A stretch of DNA of 64,000 nucleotides from Candidatus Symbiopectobacterium sp. 'North America' (GTDB lineage: Bacteria; Pseudomonadota; Gammaproteobacteria; Enterobacterales; Enterobacteriaceae), in contig NZ_PEHF01000040.1 of assembly GCF_015762685.1 (NCBI RefSeq), positions 1 to 64,000 on the forward strand, given 5' to 3'. Shown in pieces: positions 1 through 8,995 of the stretch (the first letter of the stretch is position 1; every line of letters starts with the position of its first letter). The position numbers and the translations under genes were made by a program. The notes under the pieces are model-generated. The model saw nothing but the letters and a program-made list of their open reading frames with translations, searched no databases and had not been told where the DNA came from.

Positions 1-58
1 GTCCATTAAACTTCAATTTAAACAATAAATTATCTCCTTAGCGTGGTTTTTTACATGA

Positions 59-826
59 TTGACCTATACTACGGGAATTATGGCTGGGGCAGCCGCTGCT
101 GCGGCGACGGCCTCACCGTTGTCGGGTATCGCTGGCTGGTCTGGCGCGTTGGCATGTTGGGGAATCGTTGCATTTATCGCACTGTTGGTCTGGTACAAAG
201 CGCCGTCTTCGCGTGAGGATCATGAGCAGAATGCGATTTATCATTCTGCGCCGCACGGTTTGCAACATTGGACCTTGATGCTGTTCTTTGGGATCGGGAC
301 GGGGGCTTATACGTTGGTGCTCGCCTGGCTGCCACCCTATTACATGCAGTTAGGGTGGAGTGCCGCGCAAAGTGGCTTTTTGCTGGGGGGATTAACGCTG
401 ACCGAGGTGTGTGCAGGGTTGGCCGTTTCCACATTGATTTCCCGCTTTCCCGATCGACGTATGCTGCTGGTGCCAATACTGGTGTTACTGCTGTCAGTCA
501 TGATACTGTTGTTGATGGCGCCGCTGTCCCTGGCTTTTGTCGCGATGATTCTGCTCGGAATTGGTATCGGTGCGCTGTTTCTACTGTCGCTGATTGTGGC
601 ACTCGATCACGCAACCAATGTGCAAGAAACAGGGCGATTGATTGGCTTTGTTCAAGGCGGAGGCTATACCATCGCGAGCGTGATGCCGACGCTCGCGGGT
701 GTCATTCGACAGCACACCGAAGGGTTGGAGCAAGCCTGGACGATCATGGCATGGGGCGTTGTCGTGCTTATTGTGATGGCATTTCGCTTTCGGCCATTAA
801 GTGCCCGCAAAACGCGCGGGCGTTAA
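59..826 (+). pseudogene. CynX/YeaN-like MFS transporter, 5'-truncated
   Basis: This is the C-terminal two thirds of a major facilitator of the CynX/NimT type, inner-membrane exporters or importers of small organic ions. The readable frame begins with a TTG codon at what is normally about transmembrane helix 5 (YTTGIMAGAA) and carries about seven further hydrophobic helices, ending RPLSARKTRGR. Family members are close to 400 residues; this frame has 255. An in-frame TGA lies at 56-58, just upstream, and the preceding bases are AT-rich and do not encode the missing helices. The N-terminal half is therefore absent or separated by a break lying at or before the window edge. A protein lacking the first four to five helices should not transport. 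The subfamily assignment is moderate; the substrate cannot be named. Confidence 0.6.
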
Positions 827-946
827 TGTAAACGCTGCCTTACTTGCCATTTTGGCCCTGGCAGTGCTCGAATCCTCAGACACTCCGTGTCGGTTCCAGT
901 TTCTGCGCGCTGCTGTGTCAAGCCAATCAATAATGTCTACCGTGTG

Positions 947-2368
947 TTAAGCGGCGGGAGGGCGGTAGCGCCACAGCCACCGGCCGCTGGCCATACGGCG
1001 ATAATACAACAGGCCACTTACGATCCAGTCAAAGAACATGCCCATCCACACGCCGATAACGCCAAAACTGAGCCAGATACCGAGGATATAACCCGCTACA
1101 GTGCGGCATCCCCACATACTGGCCATGGCTACCCACATGGTGTAACTGGCGTCTTTTGCCCCCTTCAAGCCCGCAGGCACAACCCAGGCCGCTGCCCAAA
1201 AAGGAGTAAATAGCGCGTTCAACCACAGCAATTGTTTGGCGATCTCAATCACTTCGGGCTCATTGGTATACAGTGATGACAAGAAACCGGCCGAAGGTAT
1301 TGAAGATAAGGCGAGGATGCATAAGCCTATATTGGAAAGCACAAAAATATACTGCAACTGGCGAATCGACTGAAAAATCTGCCCTTTACCTAAGCGTGTT
1401 CCAACGATGATAGTGGCTGTCGACCCGAGGGCATTGCCGGGGAGGTTGATCAGTGCCGCGATAGAGAAGGCGATAAAATTGCCCGCGATAACCTCTGTAC
1501 CCATTCCGGCGACAAAGCGTTGTGTGATCAGCTTGCCCAGATTAAACATCACGGATTCCACACTGGCAGGAACACCGATGCTTAACACTTCATACAGAAT
1601 TGTGTAAGTGAAAGGTGCAAAATAGGATTTGAACGGGATGAACAGTGCACCGTTAAAGCCGTGCATCAACGTAAGAATGACAAACACCGCACCGATATAG
1701 CGTGACAGCGTCGTACCGATACCTGCGCCATAGAACCCCAGACCATCCCAGGAAAAAATCCCGTATATCAGCACACTACTGATCAGAATGTTCAAGATAT
1801 TCATACCGATGTTGATGAACATCGGCAGCTTGGTATTACCGGCCCCGCGTAGCGCCCCACATCCGACCAAGGCAATCGCCATTGCCGGGTAGCTCCACCC
1901 TGTTTGCTGCAGGAACACCAGCGCCAACACTTTAACATGCTGATCCGCTGAACCGGCGATCAGGTTAATAATGGCTTCACCCGCCAATTCAATCAGCAGC
2001 ACCAACAAAAAGGAGACAAGTACCAGCAAAGACATGGACTGACGCGTTGCCGCACGGGCCTGTTTGCGATTGCGTTGGCCCAGACTGAACGCCACTACCA
2101 CCGCGGTGCCCAGTGCCACAGCGGTAAAGAAAGCGATGATGAGCATGTTAAAACTGTCGGCCAGACCCACGGCGGCCATGGATTCCTTGCCCAACCAACT
2201 GACAAGAAAGGTGCTGAATACCCCCATCAACACCACGCATAGCCCTTCAATAAAAATGGGCACGGCCAGCGGTGTTATCTCGCGCCAGAGCAGAACACGG
2301 TTTGAGTGCCGCTTTTTGTACCAATCCGTTTGGTGATATCTATTGACTAATCGAGAGAAGTTTTTCAT
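947..2368 (-). CDS. yeeO: MATE-family exporter, YeeO type (flavin efflux)
   Basis: Inner-membrane multidrug and toxic compound extrusion (MATE) protein with twelve predicted helices. The motif WREITPLAVPIF, the block SWLGKESMAAVGLADSFNM and the end WMGMFFDWIVSGLLYY closely match E. coli YeeO, which exports FMN and FAD and contributes to dipeptide tolerance. The frame is open up to an ATG at 2449, but the extra 27 residues look unlike a membrane protein start. I prefer the ATG at 2366-2368, which begins shortly before the conserved WREITPLAVP block. Neither start has a convincing ribosome-binding site. E. coli YeeO is 547 residues because of a longer N-terminus. The frame is uninterrupted. It stands alone, convergent with the truncated transporter to its left and divergent from ygaV to its right. 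Confidence 0.85.
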   Translation of the reverse strand: MKNFSRLVNRYHQTDWYKKRHSNRVLLWREITPLAVPIFIEGLCVVLMGVFSTFLVSWLGKESMAAVGLADSFNMLIIAFFTAVALGTAVVVAFSLGQRNRKQARAATRQSMSLLVLVSFLLVLLIELAGEAIINLIAGSADQHVKVLALVFLQQTGWSYPAMAIALVGCGALRGAGNTKLPMFINIGMNILNILISSVLIYGIFSWDGLGFYGAGIGTTLSRYIGAVFVILTLMHGFNGALFIPFKSYFAPFTYTILYEVLSIGVPASVESVMFNLGKLITQRFVAGMGTEVIAGNFIAFSIAALINLPGNALGSTATIIVGTRLGKGQIFQSIRQLQYIFVLSNIGLCILALSSIPSAGFLSSLYTNEPEVIEIAKQLLWLNALFTPFWAAAWVVPAGLKGAKDASYTMWVAMASMWGCRTVAGYILGIWLSFGVIGVWMGMFFDWIVSGLLYYRRMASGRWLWRYRPPAA

Positions 2369-2685
2369 GCACCGCTTTGAAATTATTCTGAATAAGGCCT
2401 GGTTGCGCAACAGCGACGTGGCGATAACGCTACCTGCTGGTGTCATCATGCAAAGTCGCGATAGTGTGTCTTGTTTTATTACTGGAAACGTTGATCCGGC
2501 TAGTGATCGCCCCCAACAGTACGCCAGGTGCAGAAAAAAATGAAACAGTGGACCAATTCTAATAGAGTAACAGCCAACCGAAAGATGCTCCAGTCCTGGT
2601 CACACTTTTCAGAGAAAACGCTTGATTTGTTTTAATTATAATTTTAGTATTTTCTTAAATTACGTATTTTCTAAAGTAATTAGCG

Positions 2686-2988
2686 ATGCCGGATACCGTG
2701 AGTAAATTGCAGCGGCGTGCCCATGACGCTGCGTTGTTGTTAAAAGCGATGGCGAATGCCAATCGTTTACTGATCCTTTGTATGTTGGTTGAGCGTCAGC
2801 AGGTGAGCGCTGGCGTACTCGGGCAGGCTTGCGGCTTAAGCCCTTCTGCCACATCGCAGCATCTGGCGCGTATGCGTTCTGGAGGGTTGGTTATCGCCCA
2901 GCGCGAAGGCACCACTATCTATTACGCGATTGCTAACCACGATCTGGAACGCATCATCACGACGCTCAAAGACATTTATTGTCCTTGA
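2686..2988 (+). CDS. ygaV: ArsR/SmtB-family repressor YgaV
   Basis: Small winged-helix DNA-binding protein of 100 residues. The recognition region (GLSPSATSQHLARMRSGGLV, about residues 48-67) and the end TLKDIYCP match E. coli YgaV, a persulfide or redox-responsive, self-regulating ArsR-type regulator (PigS in Serratia). The ATG at 2686 follows a very AT-rich region of about 60 bases that would contain the promoter and self-operator. The downstream rhodanese gene ygaP starts 14 bases after this stop codon, so the two form a ygaVP operon. In E. coli YgaV represses ygaP and sulfide-stress genes. The frame is intact although its partner ygaP is frameshifted. Cys88/Cys99-type residues could not all be matched by eye; only the C-terminal CP is clear. 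Confidence 0.88.
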   Translation: MPDTVSKLQRRAHDAALLLKAMANANRLLILCMLVERQQVSAGVLGQACGLSPSATSQHLARMRSGGLVIAQREGTTIYYAIANHDLERIITTLKDIYCP

Positions 2989-3002
2989 AAGAGAGGAATA
3001 CC

Positions 3003-3546
3003 ATGGTAACGCTATCCTATCTTTCCCCCGTTAATGCTCGGCAGCGCCAGGCTGACGGGGCGTTGATGGTTGACATTCGTCAGATAGCGGAATTCCAGCG
3101 TGAGCGTATTCCGCAATCATGTCTGTACTCGCTCGGGGAGCAGGCCAGTGAGCCGTCGGGAATAACATTACCTGCAAATAAAACGGTTATTTTTTACTGT
3201 TTATCGGGAGCGCGCTGCGAATTGTATGCACAGCAGATAGCAACACTGGTTCCCGGGCAACGCGCATTTTTGCTGGAAGGGGGGGCTCAACGCATGGAAA
3301 AAGGCGGGTTTGCCGGTTGACGTAGATCGCACGCAACCGCTGCCTGTTATGCGTCAGCTACAAATTGCTGCTGGCGGGTTGACACTGCTAAGCGTTGTCT
3401 TGAGGTACACGTTGCACCCGGTTTTTTTTAGTGTCGCCGGTTTCATCGGTGCAGGATTGGTGTTTGCCGGTGTCAGTGGATTTTGCGGTATGGCCAGATT
3501 ACTGGTGCACATGCCCTGGAATAAGCGCAGTGGCCTCAATGGCTGA
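3003..3546 (+). pseudogene. ygaP: Membrane rhodanese YgaP, frameshifted
   Basis: Sulfurtransferase anchored in the inner membrane: a cytoplasmic rhodanese domain followed by two helices (DUF2892). The first frame starts at ATG 3003 behind GAGAGGA (2991-2997) and carries the active-site loop FYCLSGARCE. It then runs into [13 protein letters not shown] and stops at 3318-3320. Read one base earlier, the same DNA gives [20 protein letters not shown] and continues through two helices to MPWNKRSG, as in E. coli YgaP. The frames switch at a run of seven G at 3279-3285; six G would restore one 180-residue protein. Either this is a real plus-one mutation, slippage that some ribosomes or polymerases correct, or a homopolymer reading error. 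As written, the product loses its membrane anchor. Confidence 0.85.
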
Positions 3547-3591
3547 AACCGTGGTCTGGTGTGCTAACCTTGGCAATTTCAGGTAAAAAAA

Positions 3592-3605
3592 CCGACTGGA
3601 GTCGG
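3592..3605 (+). terminator. Possible weak terminator after ygaVP
   Basis: Perfect six-base inverted repeat CCGACT-GG-AGTCGG about 45 bases after the ygaP stop, preceded by an A run and followed by GGTTT rather than a true T tract. It could end the ygaVP transcript, but the two-base gap between the arms is short for a stable loop. Confidence 0.3.
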
Positions 3606-3778
3606 GGTTTAGGTATCTAGAACCTTACTTATAAGGCGGAGCAGAGTATATAATTTAAAATGCTGTTCATGCAATATAAAACGGTGTTTTTTTATGGGTT
3701 GTGACGGCTATCTTGCTTTGGCGCTACGTCAGGTCAAACTCGACCTGCCGAGAAAAATCAGCGACATATGGTGTAAGG

Positions 3779-4018
3779 CTAGATTGACGCTATTTTTACG
3801 TTGCACTTATCGAGATGAGTGGCAACCAATACCTCTTTCAGTTCGACATTATCACCCTCGATAGAAACACACCGAAACAAGGTACGATCTTCTATCAGCA
3901 CTTCCGCTTCATGCGGGTTACGGATAAATACGCTGATGGTGTGTGCTGCATGGGGGACATGGTTTTTTACAAGGCTTGATGAGGTCCTTTGCCGACCTTG
4001 TGGGCCATGGCGATATTC
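3779..4018 (-). pseudogene. Possible coding remnant of unknown origin
   Basis: An 80-codon open stretch on the minus strand lies between a TAA at 4019-4021 and a TAG at 3779-3781. It has no ATG in frame, but its codon use is typical of the neighbours and the residue pattern looks protein-like: RNPHEAEVLIEDRTLF, then VELKEVLVATHLDKCNVKIASI, alternating polar and hydrophobic as in a beta-rich fold. I do not recognise the family. It may be the C-terminal end of a gene whose start has been lost, consistent with the decay seen around it, or chance. Confidence 0.25.
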
Positions 4019-4842
4019 TTATTTTTTATCTGTCATATAGTAAGTTTTTTCATAATTAGCGATGATGCCCATTTTGCCAAATACATATATCTTTTCGGGT
4101 AAGGACATTGTCGAATGCGTTACTCGGTCGGCTATTGAATAGGCCGCTTCTCTGATCTTTCTATGGTTTTTTTTCGTTATCGTCGGCATAGTATTGATGA
4201 TTTTGCGTGGTCTCTGATTTGACGCGTAAACGTTAATTTAACAGCCGTGATGCTTGATTCTATTGTTTTAATGACAGTGGAGCCGGGGGAATATCAGGAT
4301 TTTCACCCGCGAGCATCGTATGTGCACGAACGTGATTCAGTAATAATATAAAGCATATTATTTGTTTCAATTGCAAACGGTTTTCTCTCCGCTGATATGT
4401 GTTATGTTATGGCTATGTATTTGATTTTATAGGTTATTAATTTTTTGAATCGTATTATTTACGTTATTTTGTGCTTTCTTATCACACGATTTTTCATTTG
4501 CTTCCAATTTACCCTAATGGTCATTTCCGATGCACATCCTATGTTGATTTATAGTTATTGCCATTATGAGTGATCACCTGTTTTCGGTTAATAATAGACG
4601 TGGGTGATCGATGGAAATCAGTTAAGTAGGGTATTCTTTGACGTGTGACAAAATGATCATAGCGTTTAGGTGCAAAGAAAAAACATTTCCACTTTTTTCG
4701 CGAGCGAATCGGTGATGGTGATTACTGTTGCTGATCTTATGATGTCTTATGGAAATAATACGTAATGAAACTGTTGGCGCGGTGGTATATGACAGGTGAA
4801 TCGCCTATGATGACATCTGGTTAACCACTTTATGTCCTACCC

Positions 4843-6248
4843 ATGACTATTTCTGTTAAAAATGATTATCATATCGAACCATTATTGAGCGAATGGCGCA
4901 CCTTGGTTGAAATCACACAACCGGAAGCCCATGCTCTGTTGTTATCTCTGAGTGATGATGAAGTACGCTATCTGGTAGATCGCTTTTATGATTACATGCT
5001 CAATGACGAGCAAGCGCACCGTTATCTCAATACCCGCCAGGTCACAGAACAGTTAAGTATCAGTATGTTTCACTGGTTGCGCAGCGTGTTGGGCAGTTCC
5101 CAACAAGATTTGGCTGCATTACTTGCTCAACAGCACCACGTGGGTGTTGTGCACGCGCGCATTGGCCTTCCCATTGATTTGGTGGCGCGCGGTGCCCGTA
5201 AATTAAAAAACGATCTTTATCCGCTGTTAACCCACAAAGGGGAACAATCCCCGTTTGTAATCAATAGCGCACTTTGTTTTAGCGGATTGGCAATGGATAC
5301 CGCTCTGGAAGCGATGACCATAGCCTATTCCCCACCTATAAAAATGCCATGCGCGATCAGGAACGGTATCGTGTATTGAGCGTGTACGATGACGTTAGCG
5401 TAGAACGAGAAAGGCAGCTAGGGGCGCTAATGAACTGGGAAAACCAGTTTATTTATCACGTGGCGACAGAATTACCCTTGGCTGACATTACGCGCTTGGG
5501 GCACTCGGAATTTGGATTATGGTTTTCACACAAGGGAAAACACCTGTTTGGTTTCCCCGATCTGTTGCGTGAAACGGATACCCTGATCGACAAGGTTGAC
5601 AGTGAAATAGGCGCAGCCGCTCCAGAGCAGGTCTCTCAGGCGGAGGTGCGCATGCGTCTGTTACGCAATGTGCGGCAACTCACCGGGCAAATTACGTTGA
5701 TTATCACTTCCATGTTTGACGAACTGGTCAAGTTTGAAAATGGTAAGGATCCGCTGACAAACCTGCTAAACCGGCGTTTTATTCCGACCATTATGCGTCG
5801 GGAAATCGCTCTGGCAACCAGCACCAGAAAACCCTTTACGCTAGTGATGATGGATGTGGACCATTTTAAACAGGTCAACGATCGCTACGGCCATGACACG
5901 GGTGATGCAACGCTGAAAAGTATTTCATCCATTATTTACGATCACGTTCGTAGCAGTGATTATGTCTTTCGCTATGGTGGTGAAGAGTTCATGGTGCTGT
6001 TGGTGGAAACGTCGCTGCATCAGGCGAAGGTGATCGTCGATACGCGGCGTGAAAAGGTGGCCGCAACAGCGATCAGCGCCTTTGGTAGCCAATCGTTTTC
6101 CGTCAGACTCAGCATTGGGGTGGCAGAGTTTGATTATAATCCAGATTATCAGCGACTTATCGACAACGCAAACGCTGCGCTCTATCACGCCAAAACCAGC
6201 GGTCGCAATCGGGTCGAATTGCACGGACGAGATCCTATTTATTCGTAA
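4843..6248 (+). pseudogene. dosC: Globin-coupled diguanylate cyclase (DosC/DgcO-like), frameshifted
   Basis: Oxygen-sensing enzyme that makes cyclic di-GMP. The first frame (4843-5379) encodes the globin sensor, with the likely haem-binding His104 in VVHARIGLP. The second frame (open to 6248) holds the linker, YKNAMRDQERYRVLS, and a GGDEF domain with DPLTNLLNRR, DVDHFKQVNDRYGH and the active loop RYGGEEF. Together they align along E. coli DosC. The frames meet near 5325-5335 at TTCCCC; one additional C would give YSPTYKNAM and restore the protein. The catalytic half is intact but has no start of its own except ATG 5349, which has no evident ribosome-binding site, so oxygen-controlled activity is probably lost. 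In E. coli the gene is followed by the phosphodiesterase dosP; here it is not. It ends convergently, overlapping yceK by ten bases. Confidence 0.85.
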
Positions 6249-6469
6249 GGGCCGTGCTTCATGTCTATAGGTAGCAATATTGTATCGGCCAGCATTGAGA
6301 GCGGCAGATCGATAATCACCAGGTATTTCCACCAGCGATCTTTCAGCAGCCACTGAACGCCAGGATAGTATTGATGACCCTCTCCTTGCCCTTTGACCGT
6401 TCGGCTTATGATACTGCCGCAGCCAGAAAGTTGGCTGGTGATGATCAATGCAATCAGGAATCGTTTCAC
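6239..6469 (-). CDS. yceK: YceK-family lipoprotein (DUF1375)
   Basis: Small predicted outer-membrane lipoprotein of unknown function. A GTG start at 6467-6469 gives a 76-residue product with a signal peptide and lipobox (KRFLIALIITSQLSGC), then GSIISRTVKGQG, QYYPGVQW and the C-terminal LLPIDMKHGPYE, all as in E. coli YceK (75 residues). The longer frame to 6574 would place the signal peptide 34 residues inside the protein, so it is rejected. The Cys of LSGC should be lipidated and become the mature N-terminus. The gene converges on the globin cyclase, and the two stop regions overlap. Confidence 0.85.
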   Translation of the reverse strand: MKRFLIALIITSQLSGCGSIISRTVKGQGEGHQYYPGVQWLLKDRWWKYLVIIDLPLSMLADTILLPIDMKHGPYE

Positions 6470-6570
6470 GGAATAAACTCGGTTAGCCACTGAATGGTAA
6501 GAGAGTGGTGAGATATAGTCTAACTGATAATTATCGTGATGTAAGGTATTGGCCTGTGGCCAACAAAAGA

Positions 6571-7588
6571 TCAATGAACCAGGCGTCTGCGTTGCTCTTT
6601 TTCTTCATACATCACGGCGTCTGCCGCACGCAGGGCTTCATCCGGCGTGCTCAGGGCTGGGTTGATGGCAATGGTACCGATACTGGCTCCGGCGTAGTTT
6701 ATGTGACACCCTGCAAGCACATAGTGTCCAATTAACAAGGGGGGTCAATCGCGCTTTGAAGGTCTGTGCGGCATCCTTTGCATTTTCATGAATATAGGGG
6801 CCTGTTGTTGCTACGATGAATTCATCGCCTCCAATTCGTCCCAGCATGTCTTCTGCGCGTATCCCCTGTTTTAACCGCTGGCCTACGGCACACAGAAAAT
6901 CATCACCCGTCTCATGTCCGTAGCGGTCGTTAATCAGCTTAAATCCATCCAAATCGATAAAGGCGATGACAACAAAACGGTTCGTGTCTAGCGCTTGTGA
7001 GAATAATTGGGGTAACTGACTGAACACCGAGCGTCGGTTGGGCAATTGGGTCAATTCATCGGTGTAGGAGAATGAGGTCAGCGCCGCATTAGCTTCCTGT
7101 AATTGGCAGAGTAGCTGCTCTTTCTGGACATACTGAGCTATCAGCTCGGCAAACAGCTGTAATATTTGTTCGCTGCGACCATCCAGTTTCTGTTTTTCAC
7201 CGCTGACTGCACACAGCGTACCGTATAACGATCCGTCGTCCAGGCGTACTGATGTGGTGACGTAAGTAGTGATGCCCATCTGCTTTGCTGCTTGAGAATC
7301 GCCCCAATGGCTGGGCACATCGTCAATCACACAGCGGTCTTCCGATAATGCCCGTCTACAGAGCGTGTCCTCCCAGGGAACAGAGAGTCCCTCGGGGATC
7401 TGCATTTTTTTGCTATTACGAGAGAACAGCATGTGTTGCACATTTTTATCGGATTCAATATGGGTGAGGTAGGTGGATTCCATGTTGGTGACCAGCTCCA
7501 GCATTTCAAGACGTTGCCTGACCAGCCCCTCGAGCGATTTTTCAGCCACCAGTACGGATGAAATCCGCGCAATCATTGTTTCCTGCAT
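6571..7588 (-). pseudogene. GAF-GGDEF diguanylate cyclase, frameshifted near the end
   Basis: Predicted cytoplasmic cyclic di-GMP synthase. A GAF sensor occupies about residues 15-155 (PWEDTLCRRALSE, YGTLCAVS). The GGDEF domain follows, with YTDELTQLPNRRS, DLDGFKLINDRYGH and the active loop RIGGDEF. The start at 7588 has a good ribosome-binding site (GGGGGAAGG). After FKARLTPL the frame shifts: the annotated product ends in an unrelated tail at 6638, while the next frame reads HYVLAGCHINYAGASIG and then LRAADAVMYEEKEQ to a TGA at 6571-6573, the normal end of a GGDEF domain. The shift lies at six G at 6739-6744; five would restore the frame. The lost segment contains core strands of the cyclase fold, so activity is unlikely. 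I cannot assign it to a named E. coli cyclase. Confidence 0.82.
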
Positions 7589-7812
7589 AACACCTTCCCC
7601 CGTATCGCCTCAGCTCGATTCGCGTTAATTACGTTGTTTATATAACTATTATATCTGAGACAAAGAGACATGAAATTGGAATCGTCTTTACTTCCTTGCT
7701 CGTGTTGGATGAGGCGAGCATTCATGCAGACTCATGGTTGTCAAACGACGGAGGCGGTTCGTTGAAATGACCAGCGGAGCCTCAATGGTGTTGATCGCCG
7801 GTTTTTTCGCTT

Positions 7813-8262
7813 TTATTCCACCCACTTCAGGCCAGAATCCGTGGTCTCAATATTTTCAGTATCACATTCTGAACCATCGGTGTAATTGCAGGTGCTCACC
7901 ATCAGGAGAGAGGCAGAAGGATTGGTACCACAGGATTTTCCGTAAGCTTCATTGGATAACGTCCGCGATTCGTTGGGTTGAATCGGCTTATTGAAACTAA
8001 AATGCGCCGCATCACACCTGAATTTTCCTTGCTTATTTTTAACGAAAATATAAGCTTCAAATCGCTTTAGCGGGCTACTTTGCAGGTTTTTCACGGTATA
8101 GCTGCAAGAGCAACCGCCTTCAGTATTCTTAAGTTTGCCCTCGGTGATTGCCAACATTTTAGCTGCAGATTGCTCCGCAGCCGGGGCAGCCGTTTCAGTT
8201 GCGTTAACCCAAGTAGACGCCACGAGAGATACCGTAAATAGAGCCAGTAGAACGCGTTTCAT
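7813..8262 (-). CDS. Secreted cysteine-containing protein of unknown function
   Basis: A 149-residue protein with a clear signal peptide (KRVLLALFTVSLVAS, likely cut after VNA) and an Ala-rich linker. The mature domain has six cysteines in the pattern CSCS, RCDA, SCGT, TCNY and ECDT, suggesting up to three disulfide bonds in the periplasm or outside the cell. The phrases EAYIFVKNKQGK and NEAYGKSCGTNPSASLLMVSTCNY look like a small beta fold. I do not recognise the family. It is a single gene, divergent from the DUF1471 gene downstream on the other strand. The start at 8262 (ATGAAACGCG) is preceded by GGGAAGA, a good ribosome-binding site. No function is proposed. Confidence 0.7.
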   Translation of the reverse strand: MKRVLLALFTVSLVASTWVNATETAAPAAEQSAAKMLAITEGKLKNTEGGCSCSYTVKNLQSSPLKRFEAYIFVKNKQGKFRCDAAHFSFNKPIQPNESRTLSNEAYGKSCGTNPSASLLMVSTCNYTDGSECDTENIETTDSGLKWVE

Positions 8263-8613
8263 TATATCTTCCCTGTTGCAATGATTAGACTTTATGTCCA
8301 GGTAATTATATGAAAATACGCAATAATGTTTAACTTATAAAACCAGCAAGGCGTTCATATGGCTTTTTATTCTGTTGGTTTTTTATTGTTGAGGAGGTTC
8401 TGCTTTTGTATAGCAGGATAAATTTGAATGAGCGGATGATGCGCTGTCATCCAGTGTGTAGGGCTCGTACGCAAGGTTTTATTTCATTTTTTAATTTATT
8501 TGAATGATGATAACAATTTTCTCTGATATTCACTCCTGAACGATGGCGCTATGATTCATTCCATCAAAGGCAAACAGCCTTTACATCAAACATTGAACAG
8601 AAGGGTTTATATC
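8263..8613. other. Intergenic region between divergent genes
   Basis: AT-rich stretch between the secreted protein (leftward) and the DUF1471 gene (rightward), expected to hold both promoters. I see no convincing minus-35/minus-10 pair, operator or RNA gene. Confidence 0.35.
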
Positions 8614-8841
8614 ATGAACGTTATCAAAAAATTTGCCGCAGTTGTTGCTCTTGATCTGGTTTCTTTCGGTAGCTTTGCTGCGCAAGACATGGGTACTGTG
8701 CAAGTGAGCGGTGCAGAAACGCTGAGCGCGTTTGAAGCTCAGGTAGCGGCAAAAGCTGAAGCAGCAGGTGCATCTTCCTACAAGATTGTGTCTGTAGCCG
8801 GTAACGATCAACTGCGTGGTACCGCAATCCTGTACAAATGA
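8614..8841 (+). CDS. YhcN/BhsA-family stress protein (DUF1471)
   Basis: Small periplasmic protein of 75 residues. Start at ATG 8614 gives the signal peptide MNVIKKFAAVVAL..GSFAAQ and a single DUF1471 domain: MGTVQVSGAETLSAFEAQVAAKAEAAGASSYKIV, ending GNDQLRGTAILYK. Such proteins (YhcN, BhsA, McbA, YahO) respond to acid, peroxide and other stress and affect biofilm formation in E. coli. The longer frame from 8551 would bury the signal peptide and is rejected. A terminator hairpin follows at 8869. It is a single-gene unit. Which paralogue it corresponds to cannot be told from sequence alone. One small oddity is an Asp in the hydrophobic core of the signal peptide (ALDLVSFG), where an uncharged residue is usual. 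Confidence 0.8.
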   Translation: MNVIKKFAAVVALDLVSFGSFAAQDMGTVQVSGAETLSAFEAQVAAKAEAAGASSYKIVSVAGNDQLRGTAILYK

Positions 8842-8868
8842 TTTCAAGATTGCTTATGGGCCAGCCAG

Positions 8869-8897
8869 AAAGGGGAGTGAAAGCTCCCTTTTGTTTT
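8869..8897 (+). terminator. Rho-independent terminator after the DUF1471 gene
   Basis: Hairpin AAAGGGGAG - TGAAAG - CTCCCTTT with one bulged G, followed by a T-rich tract (TTTGTTTTG), 27 bases after the stop codon. Confidence 0.6.
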
Positions 8898-8954
8898 GTG
8901 GGTGGAGGTTCAATGCCCGCCGTCTGGGATGTTACTCCGCCAAATTCCAGGCAT

Positions 8955-8987
8955 AAAAAAACCAACCGTAAAATGTTGGTTTTTTTG
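8955..8987 (-). terminator. Terminator of the tRNA-Pro gene
   Basis: Inverted repeat AAAAAACCAAC / GTTGGTTTTTT around an eight-base loop, just past the CCA end of the leftward tRNA gene. The A and T runs on both sides would let it work in both directions. Confidence 0.7.
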
Positions 8988-8995
8988 GGATTATT

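Larger units (their letters stand above)
3547..4842. other. 1.3-kb AT-rich region without an intact gene
   Basis: The stretch between ygaP and the globin diguanylate cyclase has many short A and T runs, especially 4200-4560, and no reading frame that looks like a complete protein. It holds the weak hairpin at 3592-3605 and one startless open stretch on the minus strand at 3779-4018, described separately. The last few hundred bases presumably contain the promoter of the downstream cyclase gene. No tRNA, repeat family or phage integration site is recognisable. Confidence 0.5.

Noticed and set aside
174..476. Antisense frame across the CynX-like gene, and many similar antisense frames across yej, fru, yei and ybj genes
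   Set aside because: They lie opposite genes with clear homology, have Arg-, His- or Ser-rich composition of shadow frames, and lack ribosome-binding sites.
3819..4040. 73-residue rightward frame in the AT-rich region
   Set aside because: Low-complexity Ser/Arg-rich shadow; the opposite strand looks more protein-like.
5325..5351. Programmed ribosomal frameshift in the globin cyclase
   Set aside because: There is no slippery heptamer with a downstream stem, and homologues are single frames. A simple one-base loss in the C run explains the data.
7734..7994. 86-residue rightward frame near 7.8 kb
   Set aside because: It lies opposite the secreted cysteine protein and has no protein-like composition or ribosome-binding site.
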